From Aggregatibacter actinomycetemcomitans DSM 8324 (GTDB lineage: Bacteria; Pseudomonadota; Gammaproteobacteria; Enterobacterales; Pasteurellaceae): a DNA stretch of 64,000 nucleotides. The first letter of the stretch is position 1. Each line of letters begins with the position of its first letter. This document shows, piece after piece, positions 30,159 through 40,699 of this stretch. The translations under genes and the position numbers were made by a program. The stretch is taken from NCBI RefSeq assembly GCF_000372365.1, contig NZ_AQUU01000001.1:62001-126000 (forward strand), written 5' to 3'. The notes below the pieces were generated by a model. The model did no database searches, was not told the origin of the DNA, and worked only from the letters and a program-made list of their open reading frames with translations.

Positions 30159-30194
30159 AACAACGACCGTACTTTTTGAAGTGCGGTCGTTGTT
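30159..30194. terminator. uptake-word hairpin between mglC and arcB
   Basis: AACAACGACCGTACTT (30159-30174) pairs with AAGTGCGGTCGTTGTT (30179-30194). One arm is a true uptake word, the other has C-to-T (GTACTT), which still pairs as G-T. The loop is only four bases. Confidence 0.75.
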
Positions 30195-30209
30195 CCAACC
30201 GTTTTTCGA

Positions 30210-32069
30210 TCAATAACCTGCCAACCACTCCCGTAATTTCGCTACATCGGTTTGCCATTCTTTTGCCAGCAAATTCACCCAATGAGCGATATTGCCCTGC
30301 CAGTCTGCCGTGTCGGCATTCTGTGCCTGCGCGGCAATCCATTGTAAGCGTTTTAACCCCACGGAAGCCAGTGCGCCTTTGATTTTATGCACGATGGATA
30401 GCACCTCCGGTTGAGTGTGCGGATCGTTCAAATACGCCTGATAAGCCTGTTGTAGCTCGGCGACATAATCCTGCATGGTTTGCTCGAATAAAATGAGATT
30501 GTTTTTCACGAAATCCGCCCCCAGCATTTCCACCAACTCCGTGAGCATTTTCGTATCCAACTCCACAGATTCCGCTTGCGGTTTATTGCTCGGCAGGTTG
30601 AATTGAGTCAGTTCTTCGCCGAAATAATCATGCAGGCAATGTCTCAGTTCCTCTAAAGAGAGCGGCTTATGAATCACATCGTCCATGCCTTGCGCCAGAT
30701 ATTCCTGTTTTTTCTGCACCACATTTGCCGTCAGCGCAATAAGCGGCGGGAGAAAATCATAAACGCCGTTTTCGTAGTTTTGGCGGAAGTGGGCGGCAAT
30801 ATCAAAGCCTGACATATCGGGCAGCTGAATATCCAGAAACACCAGATCGTAGTAATTTTGTTCAAATTTGCGAATGGCTTCGGCGCCGGTCATGGCGATA
30901 TCAATTTGATAACCCAATTTCTCCAACATAGATTTCGCCACCACCACATTCACTTCAATATCTTCTACCAAAAGAATGTTTAGTTTTAGCGGCAAATGTT
31001 CATCTTCTTCTACCGGCTTGATAGCTTGTCGGGCTTTGAACGTAAATAAGAAGGTCGAACCCTTGCCCACTTCGCTACTGACGGTTAAATCGCCACCCAT
31101 CAGTTGTGCAATGGTTTTTGACACGGACAACCCGATGCCGCTGCCTAAGGATTTATTAGCATCAGAACCCGCTTGATAATATAGTTCAAAAATCTTCTGC
31201 AAATCCTGCTCGACAATACCGATACCGGTATCTGTTACGCGCAACGCAAATTCTTCCTCTGCTGTCTGCTCCACAGATAAGGTAACGCTGCCCTGTTGAG
31301 TGAATTTCACCGCGTTATTGATCAAATTCCACAGCACTTGGTTTAACCGCACGCCGTCCAACATCAGCCAATTAGGTAGCGTCGGCGGGCAAACCAATTG
31401 AAATTGCAAATGCTTTTCTTCCGTCATTAATAACGCGAAATTGGCAATGTCATTGAGCAACGCGTATAAATCCGTGGCTTTACGATTGAGTTCAATACGT
31501 TTCGCATCAATTTTTTCTAAATCAATGATGTCACTAAAAATATGGGCGAGAGAAAGGGCACTGCTGTTGATAGTTTTAAGATAATTTTGTTGTCGTTCGG
31601 AGGGATTTTCTTCCAACAAAATACGGCTCAAGCCGATAATGCCGTTTAACGGCGTGCGTAACTCGTGACTGATGGTGGTCATCAAGGTGGTTTTATCGCG
31701 GTTGATTTTTTCCAGGTTATCCAAAGCTTCCGACAATTTCTTCTCCGCCGATACCCGCTCTTGAACTTCTCTGCGCAGCTCTTCTACGGAACACGAAAGC
31801 GCCTGACGGGAGTGTTCCAGTTTTTCCACCAATACCGTGAAAAAATAAATCACAAAAGGCGCAGAAATCAAACCGAACACAATGGAGCGTGCCACATCTG
31901 CCCAAAGAATTTTCCCCATTACCAACAAACTAAGCAGAATTTGCGTACAAAGTGCCAGCACCGCCAGCACCATTACGCCAAGCAAAGAAAAGCGAATGCG
32001 CCCGAGACGGATCACCCAATCCACATAGCGTCGAACAAAGTCTCGAACAAAGTCTTTAAGATTTTTCAT
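30210..32069 (-). CDS. arcB: hybrid sensor kinase ArcB, form without PAS domain
   Basis: A 619-residue inner-membrane sensor of the Arc redox system that phosphorylates ArcA. Two membrane segments lie near residues 28-52 and 60-80. A short coiled linker leads directly to the H-box SHELRTPLNG (H135), then NLINNAVKFT, DTGIGI and GSGIGLS. A receiver domain (LVFLDIQLPDMSG) and a C-terminal HPt domain (HKIKG) follow. E. coli ArcB (778 aa) has a PAS linker with redox cysteines; it is absent here, as reported for H. influenzae. A TTG start at 32084 is possible; ATG 32069 is preferred. Confidence 0.95.
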   Translation of the reverse strand: MKNLKDFVRDFVRRYVDWVIRLGRIRFSLLGVMVLAVLALCTQILLSLLVMGKILWADVARSIVFGLISAPFVIYFFTVLVEKLEHSRQALSCSVEELRREVQERVSAEKKLSEALDNLEKINRDKTTLMTTISHELRTPLNGIIGLSRILLEENPSERQQNYLKTINSSALSLAHIFSDIIDLEKIDAKRIELNRKATDLYALLNDIANFALLMTEEKHLQFQLVCPPTLPNWLMLDGVRLNQVLWNLINNAVKFTQQGSVTLSVEQTAEEEFALRVTDTGIGIVEQDLQKIFELYYQAGSDANKSLGSGIGLSVSKTIAQLMGGDLTVSSEVGKGSTFLFTFKARQAIKPVEEDEHLPLKLNILLVEDIEVNVVVAKSMLEKLGYQIDIAMTGAEAIRKFEQNYYDLVFLDIQLPDMSGFDIAAHFRQNYENGVYDFLPPLIALTANVVQKKQEYLAQGMDDVIHKPLSLEELRHCLHDYFGEELTQFNLPSNKPQAESVELDTKMLTELVEMLGADFVKNNLILFEQTMQDYVAELQQAYQAYLNDPHTQPEVLSIVHKIKGALASVGLKRLQWIAAQAQNADTADWQGNIAHWVNLLAKEWQTDVAKLREWLAGY

Positions 32070-32145
32070 AGCATTTCGTGACAAGAGAAAAAGGATGAGT
32101 ATTGTACCCTACAGAAAATACGCGGAGAAGTTTTGCCCAGACAAA

Positions 32146-32186
32146 AAAGTGCGGTCGAAAAACACAATGAATTTCGACCGCACTTT
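32146..32186. terminator. uptake-word hairpin between fabB and arcB
   Basis: AAAGTGCGGTCGAAA (32146-32160) faces TTTCGACCGCACTTT (32172-32186), 15 perfect pairs. It lies after the fabB stop on the minus strand and would separate the fabB and arcB transcripts. Confidence 0.8.
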
Positions 32187-32209
32187 AAGAGAAAAATTAC
32201 CCCGAGAGA

Positions 32210-33430
32210 TTAACCGTTGTAACGTTTGAACACGAGGCTGGCGTTAGTACCACCGAAGCCGAAGCTGTTAGACATCACAGTCTGCAAACCGGCGTTTTCA
32301 ACGGTTTCAGTGACGATGTTACAACCTTGCGCCTGTTCGTCCAGAGTCTCAATGTTAATGCTTGGGGCGATGAAATCATTGTGTAACATTAACAAAGTAT
32401 AAATGGCTTCATGCGCGCCAGCTGCGCCTAAAGAGTGACCGGTCATGGATTTGGTGGAAGAAATTGCCGGGATTTTATCGCCGAACACATTTTTAATCGC
32501 GCCCAATTCTTTCACATCACCCACCGGGGTGGAGGTACCATGTACGTTGATGTAATCAATAGGCGCATCCAAACCTGCCATCGCTTGTTTCATACAGCGC
32601 TCTGCGCCTTCACCGCTCGGTGCCACCATGTCATAGCCATCGGAAGTGGCGCCATAGCCCACGATTTCCGCATAAATTTTCGCACCGCGCGCTAACGCGT
32701 GTTCCAATTCTTCCACCACCACGACTGCACCGCCGCCGGCAATCACGAAGCCGTCACGGTTGGCATCGTAGGCACGGGACGCTTTGGTCGGGGTGTCGTT
32801 GTATTTGGTGGAAACAGCGCCCATGGCGTCGAATTCAGTGGCACATTCCCAAGACAGCTCCTCCGCTCCACCGGCGAAAACGATGTCTTGCTTGCCTAAT
32901 TGAATTAATTCGTAAGCGTTACCGATACAGTGTGCGGAAGTGGCGCACGCGGAGCTGATACTGTAACTCACACCTTTGATTTTGTACGGGGTTGCCAAAC
33001 AGGCGGACACGCTGGACGCCATGGTTTTGGTTACTGCATAAGGACCGATAGCTTTCACGCCGCGCGGACCGCGTACGGCGTCACAAGCAATTAATTGGTT
33101 ATGGGCGGAACCCGTGCCTGCGCCGATCACCAAACCGGAGCGCTCGTTGGAGACTTGATCTTCCGTTAAGCCGGCATCTTCGATGGCTTCTTTCATAGAA
33201 AGATACGCATAGGCGGCAGCATCGCCCATGAAACGATAAATTTTACGATCAATTAATTCGCTCGGATTAAGTTTAACGGTGCCCGCCACATGGCTGCGCA
33301 TTTTCATTTCGATAAATTCGGGAACCACTTCAATACCGGATTTACCGGCTTTTAACGAAGCCAATACTTCTTCTTTATTGTTACCAATACTCGAAATGAT
33401 ACCAAATCCGGTAATTACGACTCTTTTCAT
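32210..33430 (-). CDS. fabB: 3-oxoacyl-ACP synthase I
   Basis: A 406-residue thiolase-fold condensing enzyme of fatty-acid synthesis, needed for unsaturated fatty acids. The active cysteine is C162 in SSACATSAH; the two histidines are in [10 protein letters not shown] and [10 protein letters not shown]. Length is as in E. coli (406). Monocistronic by context: it is divergent from mnmC and followed by a hairpin. Confidence 0.97.
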   Translation of the reverse strand: MKRVVITGFGIISSIGNNKEEVLASLKAGKSGIEVVPEFIEMKMRSHVAGTVKLNPSELIDRKIYRFMGDAAAYAYLSMKEAIEDAGLTEDQVSNERSGLVIGAGTGSAHNQLIACDAVRGPRGVKAIGPYAVTKTMASSVSACLATPYKIKGVSYSISSACATSAHCIGNAYELIQLGKQDIVFAGGAEELSWECATEFDAMGAVSTKYNDTPTKASRAYDANRDGFVIAGGGAVVVVEELEHALARGAKIYAEIVGYGATSDGYDMVAPSGEGAERCMKQAMAGLDAPIDYINVHGTSTPVGDVKELGAIKNVFGDKIPAISSTKSMTGHSLGAAGAHEAIYTLLMLHNDFIAPSINIETLDEQAQGCNIVTETVENAGLQTVMSNSFGFGGTNASLVFKRYNG

Positions 33431-33599
33431 TCTCTGTTCCTTAATCTGTTAGAGGGAAATTCGACTTACATATGTTAGCTGAAAGGCAATTTACTATGAA
33501 ATCAGAATATTGCAAGCATTAATTATAACGTTAGACCAGTTAGGCAAAATCGGCGTATCATATAGCCATCTTGAAAATTAACAGAGGAAAGCAAGACCA

Positions 33600-35618
33600 A
33601 TGCGCGTTATTACTCACGCCGACATCACATTCAACCAAGAAAACACGCCCGTTTCCAATCAATTTGATGACGTCTATTTTTCCAATCAGGACGGTTTAGA
33701 AGAAAGTCGCCATGTTTTTCAACAGGGCAACCAATTATGGCAGCGCTGGCAAAGTCATGAGCCGGCGCATTTCGTCATTGCGGAAACCGGCTTCGGCACA
33801 GGGCTGAATTTCTTTGCCGTCACAATGCTTTTCCGGGAATTTCGTCAGCAATTTCCGCAAGCAAAATTACGACGCTTATTTTTCCTTTCCTTTGAAAAAT
33901 ACCCGCTGACCTCGGAAGCCCTGAAACGCGCCCATCAGCATTACCCACAATTTTTCGCCCTCGCCGAACAATTACAGGCGTATTGGTTGGAACCCATTGA
34001 AGGCTGCTATCGTTTTCATTTTGAAGAAACTACCCTTGATTTATGGTTCGGTGATATTCACACCAATTTGCCGCAACTCGGCGATTATATGCGGGAGAAA
34101 ATCGACGCTTGGTTTTTAGACGGTTTCGCGCCGAGCAAAAATCCCGAAATGTGGAACGACGGACTGTACGCGCAAATGTATCGCTACACCAAATCGCACG
34201 GCACCTTCGCCACCTTCACCGCAGCAAGCGCGGTGCGCAAAGGCCTGGAAAATGCGGGATTCAGCGTGCAAAAACGCAAAGGCTTCGGCAAAAAACGGGA
34301 ATGTTTGGCGGGTGAAAAAACGTTTATAAAACCCACCGCACTTTTCACCCCCTGGTATCTTCCGCAAGCGGCACAATTTCAAGAAAAAGCCGATGTCGCC
34401 ATTATCGGCGGAGGCGTGGCGTCGGTGTTTACCGCTCTTTCCCTCATTCAACGAGGCACCAAGGTCACCTTGTATTGCGAAGATCCGCAACCGGCGATGA
34501 ACGCTTCCGGCAACAAACAAGGCGCTTTTTATCCGCAACTCAGCGACGATGACGAACGCAACATTCGCTTTTACATTCACGCCTTTGCTTACGGCTTACA
34601 ACTGTTACACGAAGCGGAAAAACACATCGACTTTGAACATGAATTTTGCGGCGTGGCATTGTGCGGCTATAACGAAAAAAGTGCGGTCAAATTACATCAC
34701 ATTTCGCAATATCACTTGCCCACCGATCTTTATCAAGCCTTAACGCAGGCGGAATTAAGCGAAAAAGTCGGTTTGCCGTTGCCTTGTGGCGGCGGATTTA
34801 TCCCCCAAGGGGCATGGCTTGCGCCACAGCAACTGGTGCAAAATCTTTTTGCGCACTTACAACAACAGGGCTTGATCTTAAAAACGCAGGAAAAAATGAC
34901 AGCACTTTCATGGCTGGGCGACCACTGGCAGCTCACCAATGAACAAGGCGAACGCTTTCAACATCAAATTGTGGTGCTGGCGAACGGACATCAGCTCCCT
35001 CAGTTCCTGCAAACGCAGCATTTGCCGCTCTATGCCGTGCGCGGTCAGGTCAGCCAAATTCCTACCTCGGCAAATTTGTTGAAACTGAAATCCGTGCTCT
35101 GCTACGACGGCTATCTCACGCCTGCGGATCAAGCAAAAACCAGCCATTGCATCGGTGCCAGCCATGTGCGCGATTGCGCCGACCGCACCTTCAGCGAACA
35201 GGAACAACAGGAAAATCAGGCAAAAATCCAAAGAAACTTAGCCGAAATGCCTTGGGTAAACGATGTGGATACCTCCGCCAATTTAGCGCGAATCGGCGTG
35301 CGCTGTGCCGTACGGGATCGTATTCCGATGATGGGAAATGTGCCTGACTTTGATCGCCAATGTGCGGATTACAAAAATCTGTTTAACCTCCGCCGCCGCA
35401 AACAATCCATTCCGCCTGCCGCCCACTATCCGAATCTCTATTTAATCGGCGCCCTCGGCTCACGTGGCTTAACCTCCGCTCCGATATTGGGCGAAACCTT
35501 AGCGTCATTGATTCACAACGAACCACTCCCGCTGAGTGAAGACTTAATTCACCACCTATCAGCAAGTCGCAGCTGGATACGTAAGCTGCTGAAGGGAACG
35601 TCCATTGAAAATCTCTAA
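33600..35618 (+). CDS. mnmC: bifunctional tRNA 5-methylaminomethyl-2-thiouridine biosynthesis protein
   Basis: A 672-residue enzyme that finishes the mnm5s2U modification at tRNA position 34. The N-terminal half (residues 1 to about 245) is the SAM-dependent methyltransferase with [10 protein letters not shown] and [15 protein letters not shown]. The C-terminal half is an FAD oxidoreductase beginning [10 protein letters not shown] near residue 265 and closing with [14 protein letters not shown]. Length matches E. coli MnmC (668). Its start is divergent from fabB. Confidence 0.96.
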   Translation: MRVITHADITFNQENTPVSNQFDDVYFSNQDGLEESRHVFQQGNQLWQRWQSHEPAHFVIAETGFGTGLNFFAVTMLFREFRQQFPQAKLRRLFFLSFEKYPLTSEALKRAHQHYPQFFALAEQLQAYWLEPIEGCYRFHFEETTLDLWFGDIHTNLPQLGDYMREKIDAWFLDGFAPSKNPEMWNDGLYAQMYRYTKSHGTFATFTAASAVRKGLENAGFSVQKRKGFGKKRECLAGEKTFIKPTALFTPWYLPQAAQFQEKADVAIIGGGVASVFTALSLIQRGTKVTLYCEDPQPAMNASGNKQGAFYPQLSDDDERNIRFYIHAFAYGLQLLHEAEKHIDFEHEFCGVALCGYNEKSAVKLHHISQYHLPTDLYQALTQAELSEKVGLPLPCGGGFIPQGAWLAPQQLVQNLFAHLQQQGLILKTQEKMTALSWLGDHWQLTNEQGERFQHQIVVLANGHQLPQFLQTQHLPLYAVRGQVSQIPTSANLLKLKSVLCYDGYLTPADQAKTSHCIGASHVRDCADRTFSEQEQQENQAKIQRNLAEMPWVNDVDTSANLARIGVRCAVRDRIPMMGNVPDFDRQCADYKNLFNLRRRKQSIPPAAHYPNLYLIGALGSRGLTSAPILGETLASLIHNEPLPLSEDLIHHLSASRSWIRKLLKGTSIENL

Positions 35619-35730
35619 TAACTTTATGATAAGACCTATTCCACCGATGAGATTTATTTCCTTCAAAAGCTGAACAATCATGACATATATCAAATAAGCT
35701 CAATGTAACTTATCTTTATTTCTTGCAAAA

Positions 35731-35754
35731 GAAATGAATTTCATTATCATTGCG
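35731..35754 (+). promoter_or_regulatory. Fur-box-like site upstream of the haem-protein receptor
   Basis: GAAATGAATTTCATTATCATT has three consecutive hexamers resembling the Fur repeat (ATTATC, AATTTC, ATTGCG), 54-77 bp before the receptor start. Iron-repressed control of this receptor is expected; the match is imperfect. Confidence 0.6.
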
Positions 35755-35807
35755 CGAATTATTTTCATTTATCCACAGAAGTAAAATTCGCATACCGAGG
35801 GTCACAT

Positions 35808-38800
35808 ATGAGCAAATTAAAATTAGGCTACCTCTCCTCTCATATTATTTTCCTTGCTTTAAGCGTTTCCACTGCCTACGCCCAAAACGACACACAGGAA
35901 AAATTAAATGAAATTGTGGTTTCAGGCAGCAGTGAAGGCAATGGAAATTCTGATGATAGAACCCCGCCCAAAATCGGTGAAACGGTTAAAAGTGCGAAAA
36001 AATTAGAGAAGCAACAAGCTCAAGATGTAAAAGATTTAGTTCGTTATGACACCGGTGTAACGGTAGTCGAAGCGGGGCGTTTCGGTAATAGCGGCTTTGC
36101 TGTGCGTGGTGTGGAGGAAAATCGGGTTGCGATTCAAATTGACGGACTGGCACAAGCAGAAACCATCTCATCACAAGGTTTTAAAGAATTATTTGAAGGT
36201 TACGGTAATTTTAATAATACACGTAATAGTGCAGAAATTGAGACACTAAAACAAGTCACGATCCGAAAAGGTGCTGATTCTTTAAAATCAGGTAGTGGCG
36301 CATTAGGTGGTTCGGTCAGTTTTGAAACCAAGGATGCACGCGACTATTTGACCGATAAAAACTATTATGCTTCCTACAAGCGGGGCTACAACACAGCAGA
36401 TAACCAAAATCTCAATACACTAACGCTTGCCGGTCGCTATAAATATTTTGACGCAATTGCTGTTTTTACATCACGCAAAGGACATGAATTAGAGAATTTT
36501 GGTTACAAAAACTACAACGAGAGAGTTCAGGGAAAAACCAGAGAGAAGGCCGATCCCTATCGCCGCACTTTAGACAGTAAATTGTTGAAATTTGCATTTC
36601 AACCAACAGATAACCACCGCTTCTCCGTTATGGCAGATTTATATAAGCAAACCTCTAAAGGACATGATTTTTCTTACACATTAAAGCCAAATACTCAATT
36701 TAGAACCTATGATGAGGAAGAGTTACGTCACACCAATGATAAAGTAGAACGTAAAAATTTCGCCTTTACCTATGAAAACTTCACAACAACACCGCTTTGG
36801 GATACATTGAAAATCACCTATTCCCAACAAAAAATTACAACCCGAGCAAGAACAGATGATTATTGTGATGGAAATGATAAGTGCCCTACCTCACAAAATA
36901 AGTTAGGTATGAAATATAATGAGGATAATAAACTTGTCGGTAATGATAATAAATTAGCCAAATATACAAATACTCCGGCACAAACAAAAACAATAAAAGA
37001 GCAAGTCCCTTTAGATCCAAGTAGCACTGCAAAATACCGGTGGCAAAAAGCACAATGGCATGTGCTGGAACAAAAATATCCGGGGGTAAAATATTCTAAA
37101 TACTGTGAAGAAGATGAAACAGATCCGAGTAATTTCTGTACTGTTGAACTAAAAATCCCCGGAGCTCCGGCTAAAAAATCCTTTGAAATAAATGGGAAAG
37201 AATACGATTTAAAATCGGAAGAGGTTATTGGTGATGAACAAACTCTGACAACAAATACTTCACATATATTAAGCTGTGATGCTATAAACTGTAATAAAAA
37301 AACGATTGGGGGTTTTCAACGTGATGGAACACCGGTTGATATTCCATTCGAAGTTTTTGAACGTGATGGTAAAAAATATGCCAAAACTAAAGTAATGAGT
37401 AAGGATCAATTAAGCGGTCCGGTATTTTTCATGCCAAATAAATCCGGCTATCAAGAAAACTTATGGACTCAGCGTGATCTTACAACCAAAACAAAGCAGA
37501 TCAATATTGATTTAACAAAGCATATTGAAATCTCCGGTACAGAACATGATCTGTTCTATGGTGGGCTATGGGCAGAATCTAAAAAAGAAATGATAAATAT
37601 TTCAGGCATCAGTGCTAGAAATATAAAGTGGTGGGCTCAGTATCCTAAAGATTGTTCACCTTCAATAAATAATCCGGATCGCTACAACGCACTTTGCAAT
37701 AGAAAGAATGTTTATTCTTTCCTAATTCCTGTGAAAACTAAAACAGGTGCACTGTACTTTATTGACGATTTCAAATTAAATGATTACTTCAGTTTCGGTG
37801 TCGGTTACCGTTATGACCGTGTGAAATATAATCCGGAATATATCCCTGGCGTCACCCCCAAAATTCCTGATGATCTGGTAACTAATCTGTATATAACAGA
37901 TCCAAAGTTTGATCCATCCGATTTAACATCTCCTGAAAATCAGGCAAGACGGGAAGCTAACGCAAATGCGAATATTAAAAAAATTGCACAGCCGAAAAAG
38001 TTCTCTGCCAGCTCATATTCATTGAATACGACGGTAGATCCACTAGATTGGTTACGTTTGCAGGCGAAATATAGCAAAGCATTCCGGGCACCAACCGGTG
38101 ATGAGATTTATTTTACCTTTAAACACCCTGATTTCTCTGTATTACCCAATAAGGATCTTGAGCAAGAAACAGCAAAAACGAAAGAATTGTCCGTAACCTT
38201 ACATAATGATATGGGTTATATTTCTACGTCTGTATTTGAGACCCGGTATAATAACTTCATTGATTTGGTATACAAAGGCAACAAACAACTACAAGGGCAT
38301 TCTAAGTTACGCCCGTTTAATGTATATCAAAATATAAACAGACCCAATGCAAAAGTAACGGGTTTTGAAATCGTATCTCAAATTTCTCTTAATGATTTAG
38401 CAAAAATCCTTAATGGATTTAATTTAAGTTATAAATACACTTACCAAAAAGGGAGAATGGATGGCGATATTCCGATGAACGCAATTCAGCCCAGAACGGC
38501 TGTTTATGGTATAGGTTATGTTCATTCTGATGATAAATTCGGTTTAGATCTGTATATAACTCATGCCGGTGCAAAACAAGCTAAAGATACTTACAATATG
38601 TACCACAAAGAGGAAGGAAAAAAAGACAGCTCCATCAAATGGCGTAGTAATTCTTATACAACGATAGATTTACTCGGTTACATTAAGCCAATCAAAAATT
38701 TAACTTTAAGAGCCGGAGTGTATAATCTCACAAACAGAAAATATATTACTTGGGATTCTGCGAGATCAATCCGCCCATTTGGTACAAGTAATCTGATTGA

Positions 38801-38879
38801 CCAAAAGAGTGGATTGGGTATCAACCGCTTCAACGCGCCGGGTCGTAATTATAGACTTTCAATGCAACTTGAATTCTAA
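35808..38879 (+). CDS. TonB-dependent haemoglobin-type receptor (HgbA/HgpA-like)
   Basis: A 1023-residue outer-membrane receptor. A signal peptide ends near TAYA (residue 25), followed by a TonB box-like LNEIVVSG. The plug domain (residues about 50-180) has GVTVVEAGRFGNSGFAVRGV and VTIRKGADSLKSGSGALGG. A 22-strand barrel ends with a terminal phenylalanine (LSMQLEF). The large cysteine-bearing insert near residues 350-540 fits the haemoglobin/transferrin/lactoferrin receptor subfamily. It is uninterrupted, with no CCAA repeat tract of the sort that phase-varies H. influenzae Hgp proteins. Composition is more AT-rich than its neighbours. The exact ligand is not determined. Confidence 0.82.
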   Translation: MSKLKLGYLSSHIIFLALSVSTAYAQNDTQEKLNEIVVSGSSEGNGNSDDRTPPKIGETVKSAKKLEKQQAQDVKDLVRYDTGVTVVEAGRFGNSGFAVRGVEENRVAIQIDGLAQAETISSQGFKELFEGYGNFNNTRNSAEIETLKQVTIRKGADSLKSGSGALGGSVSFETKDARDYLTDKNYYASYKRGYNTADNQNLNTLTLAGRYKYFDAIAVFTSRKGHELENFGYKNYNERVQGKTREKADPYRRTLDSKLLKFAFQPTDNHRFSVMADLYKQTSKGHDFSYTLKPNTQFRTYDEEELRHTNDKVERKNFAFTYENFTTTPLWDTLKITYSQQKITTRARTDDYCDGNDKCPTSQNKLGMKYNEDNKLVGNDNKLAKYTNTPAQTKTIKEQVPLDPSSTAKYRWQKAQWHVLEQKYPGVKYSKYCEEDETDPSNFCTVELKIPGAPAKKSFEINGKEYDLKSEEVIGDEQTLTTNTSHILSCDAINCNKKTIGGFQRDGTPVDIPFEVFERDGKKYAKTKVMSKDQLSGPVFFMPNKSGYQENLWTQRDLTTKTKQINIDLTKHIEISGTEHDLFYGGLWAESKKEMINISGISARNIKWWAQYPKDCSPSINNPDRYNALCNRKNVYSFLIPVKTKTGALYFIDDFKLNDYFSFGVGYRYDRVKYNPEYIPGVTPKIPDDLVTNLYITDPKFDPSDLTSPENQARREANANANIKKIAQPKKFSASSYSLNTTVDPLDWLRLQAKYSKAFRAPTGDEIYFTFKHPDFSVLPNKDLEQETAKTKELSVTLHNDMGYISTSVFETRYNNFIDLVYKGNKQLQGHSKLRPFNVYQNINRPNAKVTGFEIVSQISLNDLAKILNGFNLSYKYTYQKGRMDGDIPMNAIQPRTAVYGIGYVHSDDKFGLDLYITHAGAKQAKDTYNMYHKEEGKKDSSIKWRSNSYTTIDLLGYIKPIKNLTLRAGVYNLTNRKYITWDSARSIRPFGTSNLIDQKSGLGINRFNAPGRNYRLSMQLEF

Positions 38880-38886
38880 CCAAACA

Positions 38887-38914
38887 AAAAGGAGAAGCCC
38901 TCGCTTCTCCTTTT
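38887..38914. terminator. terminator of the receptor gene
   Basis: AAAAGGAGAAG (38887-38897) pairs with CTTCTCCTTTT (38904-38914), 11 perfect pairs with a 6-base loop, 7 bp after the stop. Confidence 0.88.
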
Positions 38915-38924
38915 CTTTCGCTTT

Positions 38925-38970
38925 AAAGTGCGGTCGTTTTAAAAAACGTTTTTCAAAACGACCGCACTTT
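38925..38970. terminator. uptake-word hairpin before grpE end
   Basis: AAAGTGCGGTCGTTTT (38925-38940) and AAAACGACCGCACTTT (38955-38970) make a perfect 16-bp stem. It is the most symmetrical uptake-word pair in the window and would terminate grpE from the opposite side. Confidence 0.82.
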
Positions 38971-38989
38971 TATCCGATTTGGCATTAAC

Positions 38990-39568
38990 TTACGCCGCCA
39001 CCATCACCATTGCCGGGCGGATGACGCGTCCGTTTAACAAGTAGCCTTTTTGTAATACGGCGGTGATTTGGTTGCTTTGAAAACCTTCCGCCGGCTGCAT
39101 GGAAATGGCTTGGTGTAATTCCGGGTCGAAGACTTCACCGACCGCGCCGACAGGTTCAATACCGAAGCGGGCAACCGTTGCCAATAATTCTTTTAAAGTC
39201 AGTTCAACGCCATCAAACAGTGCTTTTACGCTGTCATCTTCGGTATTTGCCGGGGTGGCCAGTGCGCGCTCTAAATTATCGATCGTATTTAAAATGTCTT
39301 TGGCAAATTTTTCCAAAGCAAATTTATGCGCTTTTTCAATATCTTGTTCGGTGCGACGACGAATATTATCGATTTCGGCGCGGGTACGTAGCAATAAATC
39401 CTGTTCTTTTTTTGAGGTTTCGGCAAGTTGCGCTTCCAATTCCTGAACACGCGCAATAGCTTCTTCCAACGGGTCTTCACCCTGTTCTTTTAGTTCATCA
39501 ACAACGTCTTCCGGTTGAATCTCTTGTTCCAATTCGTGCTGATTATCTGCGCTTTGGTGGTTTGTCAT
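38990..39568 (-). CDS. grpE: nucleotide exchange factor GrpE
   Basis: A 192-residue co-chaperone that releases ADP from DnaK. An acidic N-terminus and a long coiled helix ([17 protein letters not shown]...) precede the beta-wing domain containing [11 protein letters not shown] and [14 protein letters not shown]. The frame is open to 39676, but AAGGAG 8 bases before ATG 39568 fixes the start at MTNHQS. It is divergent from nadK; no heat-shock promoter was clearly recognisable. Confidence 0.95.
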   Translation of the reverse strand: MTNHQSADNQHELEQEIQPEDVVDELKEQGEDPLEEAIARVQELEAQLAETSKKEQDLLLRTRAEIDNIRRRTEQDIEKAHKFALEKFAKDILNTIDNLERALATPANTEDDSVKALFDGVELTLKELLATVARFGIEPVGAVGEVFDPELHQAISMQPAEGFQSNQITAVLQKGYLLNGRVIRPAMVMVAA

Positions 39569-39708
39569 TCTTATTTCTCCTTGAGTCAAATTTGGGCGAT
39601 TATAGCAAAAAATCTTAAACTTACCATGTGCGCCGACTGGCAAGCAAAAGGCGTTCTGTTGTAATATAATGCCCAATTTTCCGAATTCAAGTTAATCACA
39701 AGATAAAT

Positions 39709-40626
39709 ATGAATACCTTAAATGCGGTGAAACCGCACAGCTTACACACGTCATTTCAGACCATTGGTTTGGTGGGGAAACCGAGAAATGACTTAAACCT
39801 GCAAATGCATAAAAACCTGTTTTTTTGGCTGTTGGAGCACGGTTATCATGTTCTGGTTGAACGGGAAATCGGGGAAAAAATCGAACTTCCGCCGAAACAT
39901 TTGGCGTCCGTTGATGAAATCGGCAGCGAAGCGCAGCTTGCTATCGTTATCGGCGGTGACGGCAATATGCTGGGGCGTGCGCGAATCCTTGCCAAATACG
40001 ACATTCCGCTCATAGGCATTAACCGCGGAAACTTAGGTTTTTTAACGGACATTGACCCGAAAAACGCCTATGCACAGTTGCAAGCCTGTTTGGAACACGG
40101 CGAGTTTTTTGTGGAAGAGCGCTTTTTATTAAAAGCCTCTATTGAGCGAGATAATGAAATTGTCGCAAGCGGTATCGCCGTTAATGAAGTGGTGATTCAC
40201 CCGGCAAAAATCGCCCACATGATTGATTTTCATGTACACATTAACAATCAATTTGCCTTTTCCCAACGTTCTGACGGTTTAATTATTTCCACGCCCACCG
40301 GTTCCACCGCTTATTCGCTGTCCGCCGGCGGTCCGATTTTAACGCCGAAACTGGATGCCATCGCTTTGGTGCCGATGTTTCCACACACCCTGACTTCACG
40401 CCCTTTGGTGATTGACGGCAACAGCAAAATTTCCATGCGTTTCGCCGAATACAATACTTCACAACTGGAAGTGGGCTGCGACAGCCAAATCACCATGCCG
40501 TTCTCCCCTTATGATGTGGTGCACATCCAAAAAAGCGAACATAAGCTACGTTTGCTGCACCTAAAAAACTACAATTATTACAAAGTATTAAGTTCTAAAT
40601 TAGGTTGGTTACGCAATAAATCCTAA
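39709..40626 (+). CDS. nadK: NAD kinase
   Basis: A 305-residue cytosolic enzyme that makes NADP from NAD and ATP. The nucleotide motif VIGGDGNML near residue 84 and [12 protein letters not shown] are diagnostic, with [17 protein letters not shown] further on. Length is as in H. influenzae. The grpE-nadK-recN order is the one common in Gammaproteobacteria. Confidence 0.97.
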   Translation: MNTLNAVKPHSLHTSFQTIGLVGKPRNDLNLQMHKNLFFWLLEHGYHVLVEREIGEKIELPPKHLASVDEIGSEAQLAIVIGGDGNMLGRARILAKYDIPLIGINRGNLGFLTDIDPKNAYAQLQACLEHGEFFVEERFLLKASIERDNEIVASGIAVNEVVIHPAKIAHMIDFHVHINNQFAFSQRSDGLIISTPTGSTAYSLSAGGPILTPKLDAIALVPMFPHTLTSRPLVIDGNSKISMRFAEYNTSQLEVGCDSQITMPFSPYDVVHIQKSEHKLRLLHLKNYNYYKVLSSKLGWLRNKS

Positions 40627-40644
40627 CGCAATAAAAATTCGCTT

Positions 40645-40664
40645 TACTGTATATTAGAACAGTA
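40645..40664 (+). promoter_or_regulatory. LexA (SOS) box of recN
   Basis: TACTGTATATTAGAACAGTA matches the LexA consensus (CTG-N10-CAG with the TATAT core). A second imperfect copy follows at 40668-40686 (TACTGACAAACATACAGTA), with one base too few in the centre. It ends 36 bp before recN. Confidence 0.85.
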
Positions 40665-40699
40665 TTATACTGACAAACATACAGTAAAGAGGATTGTTT

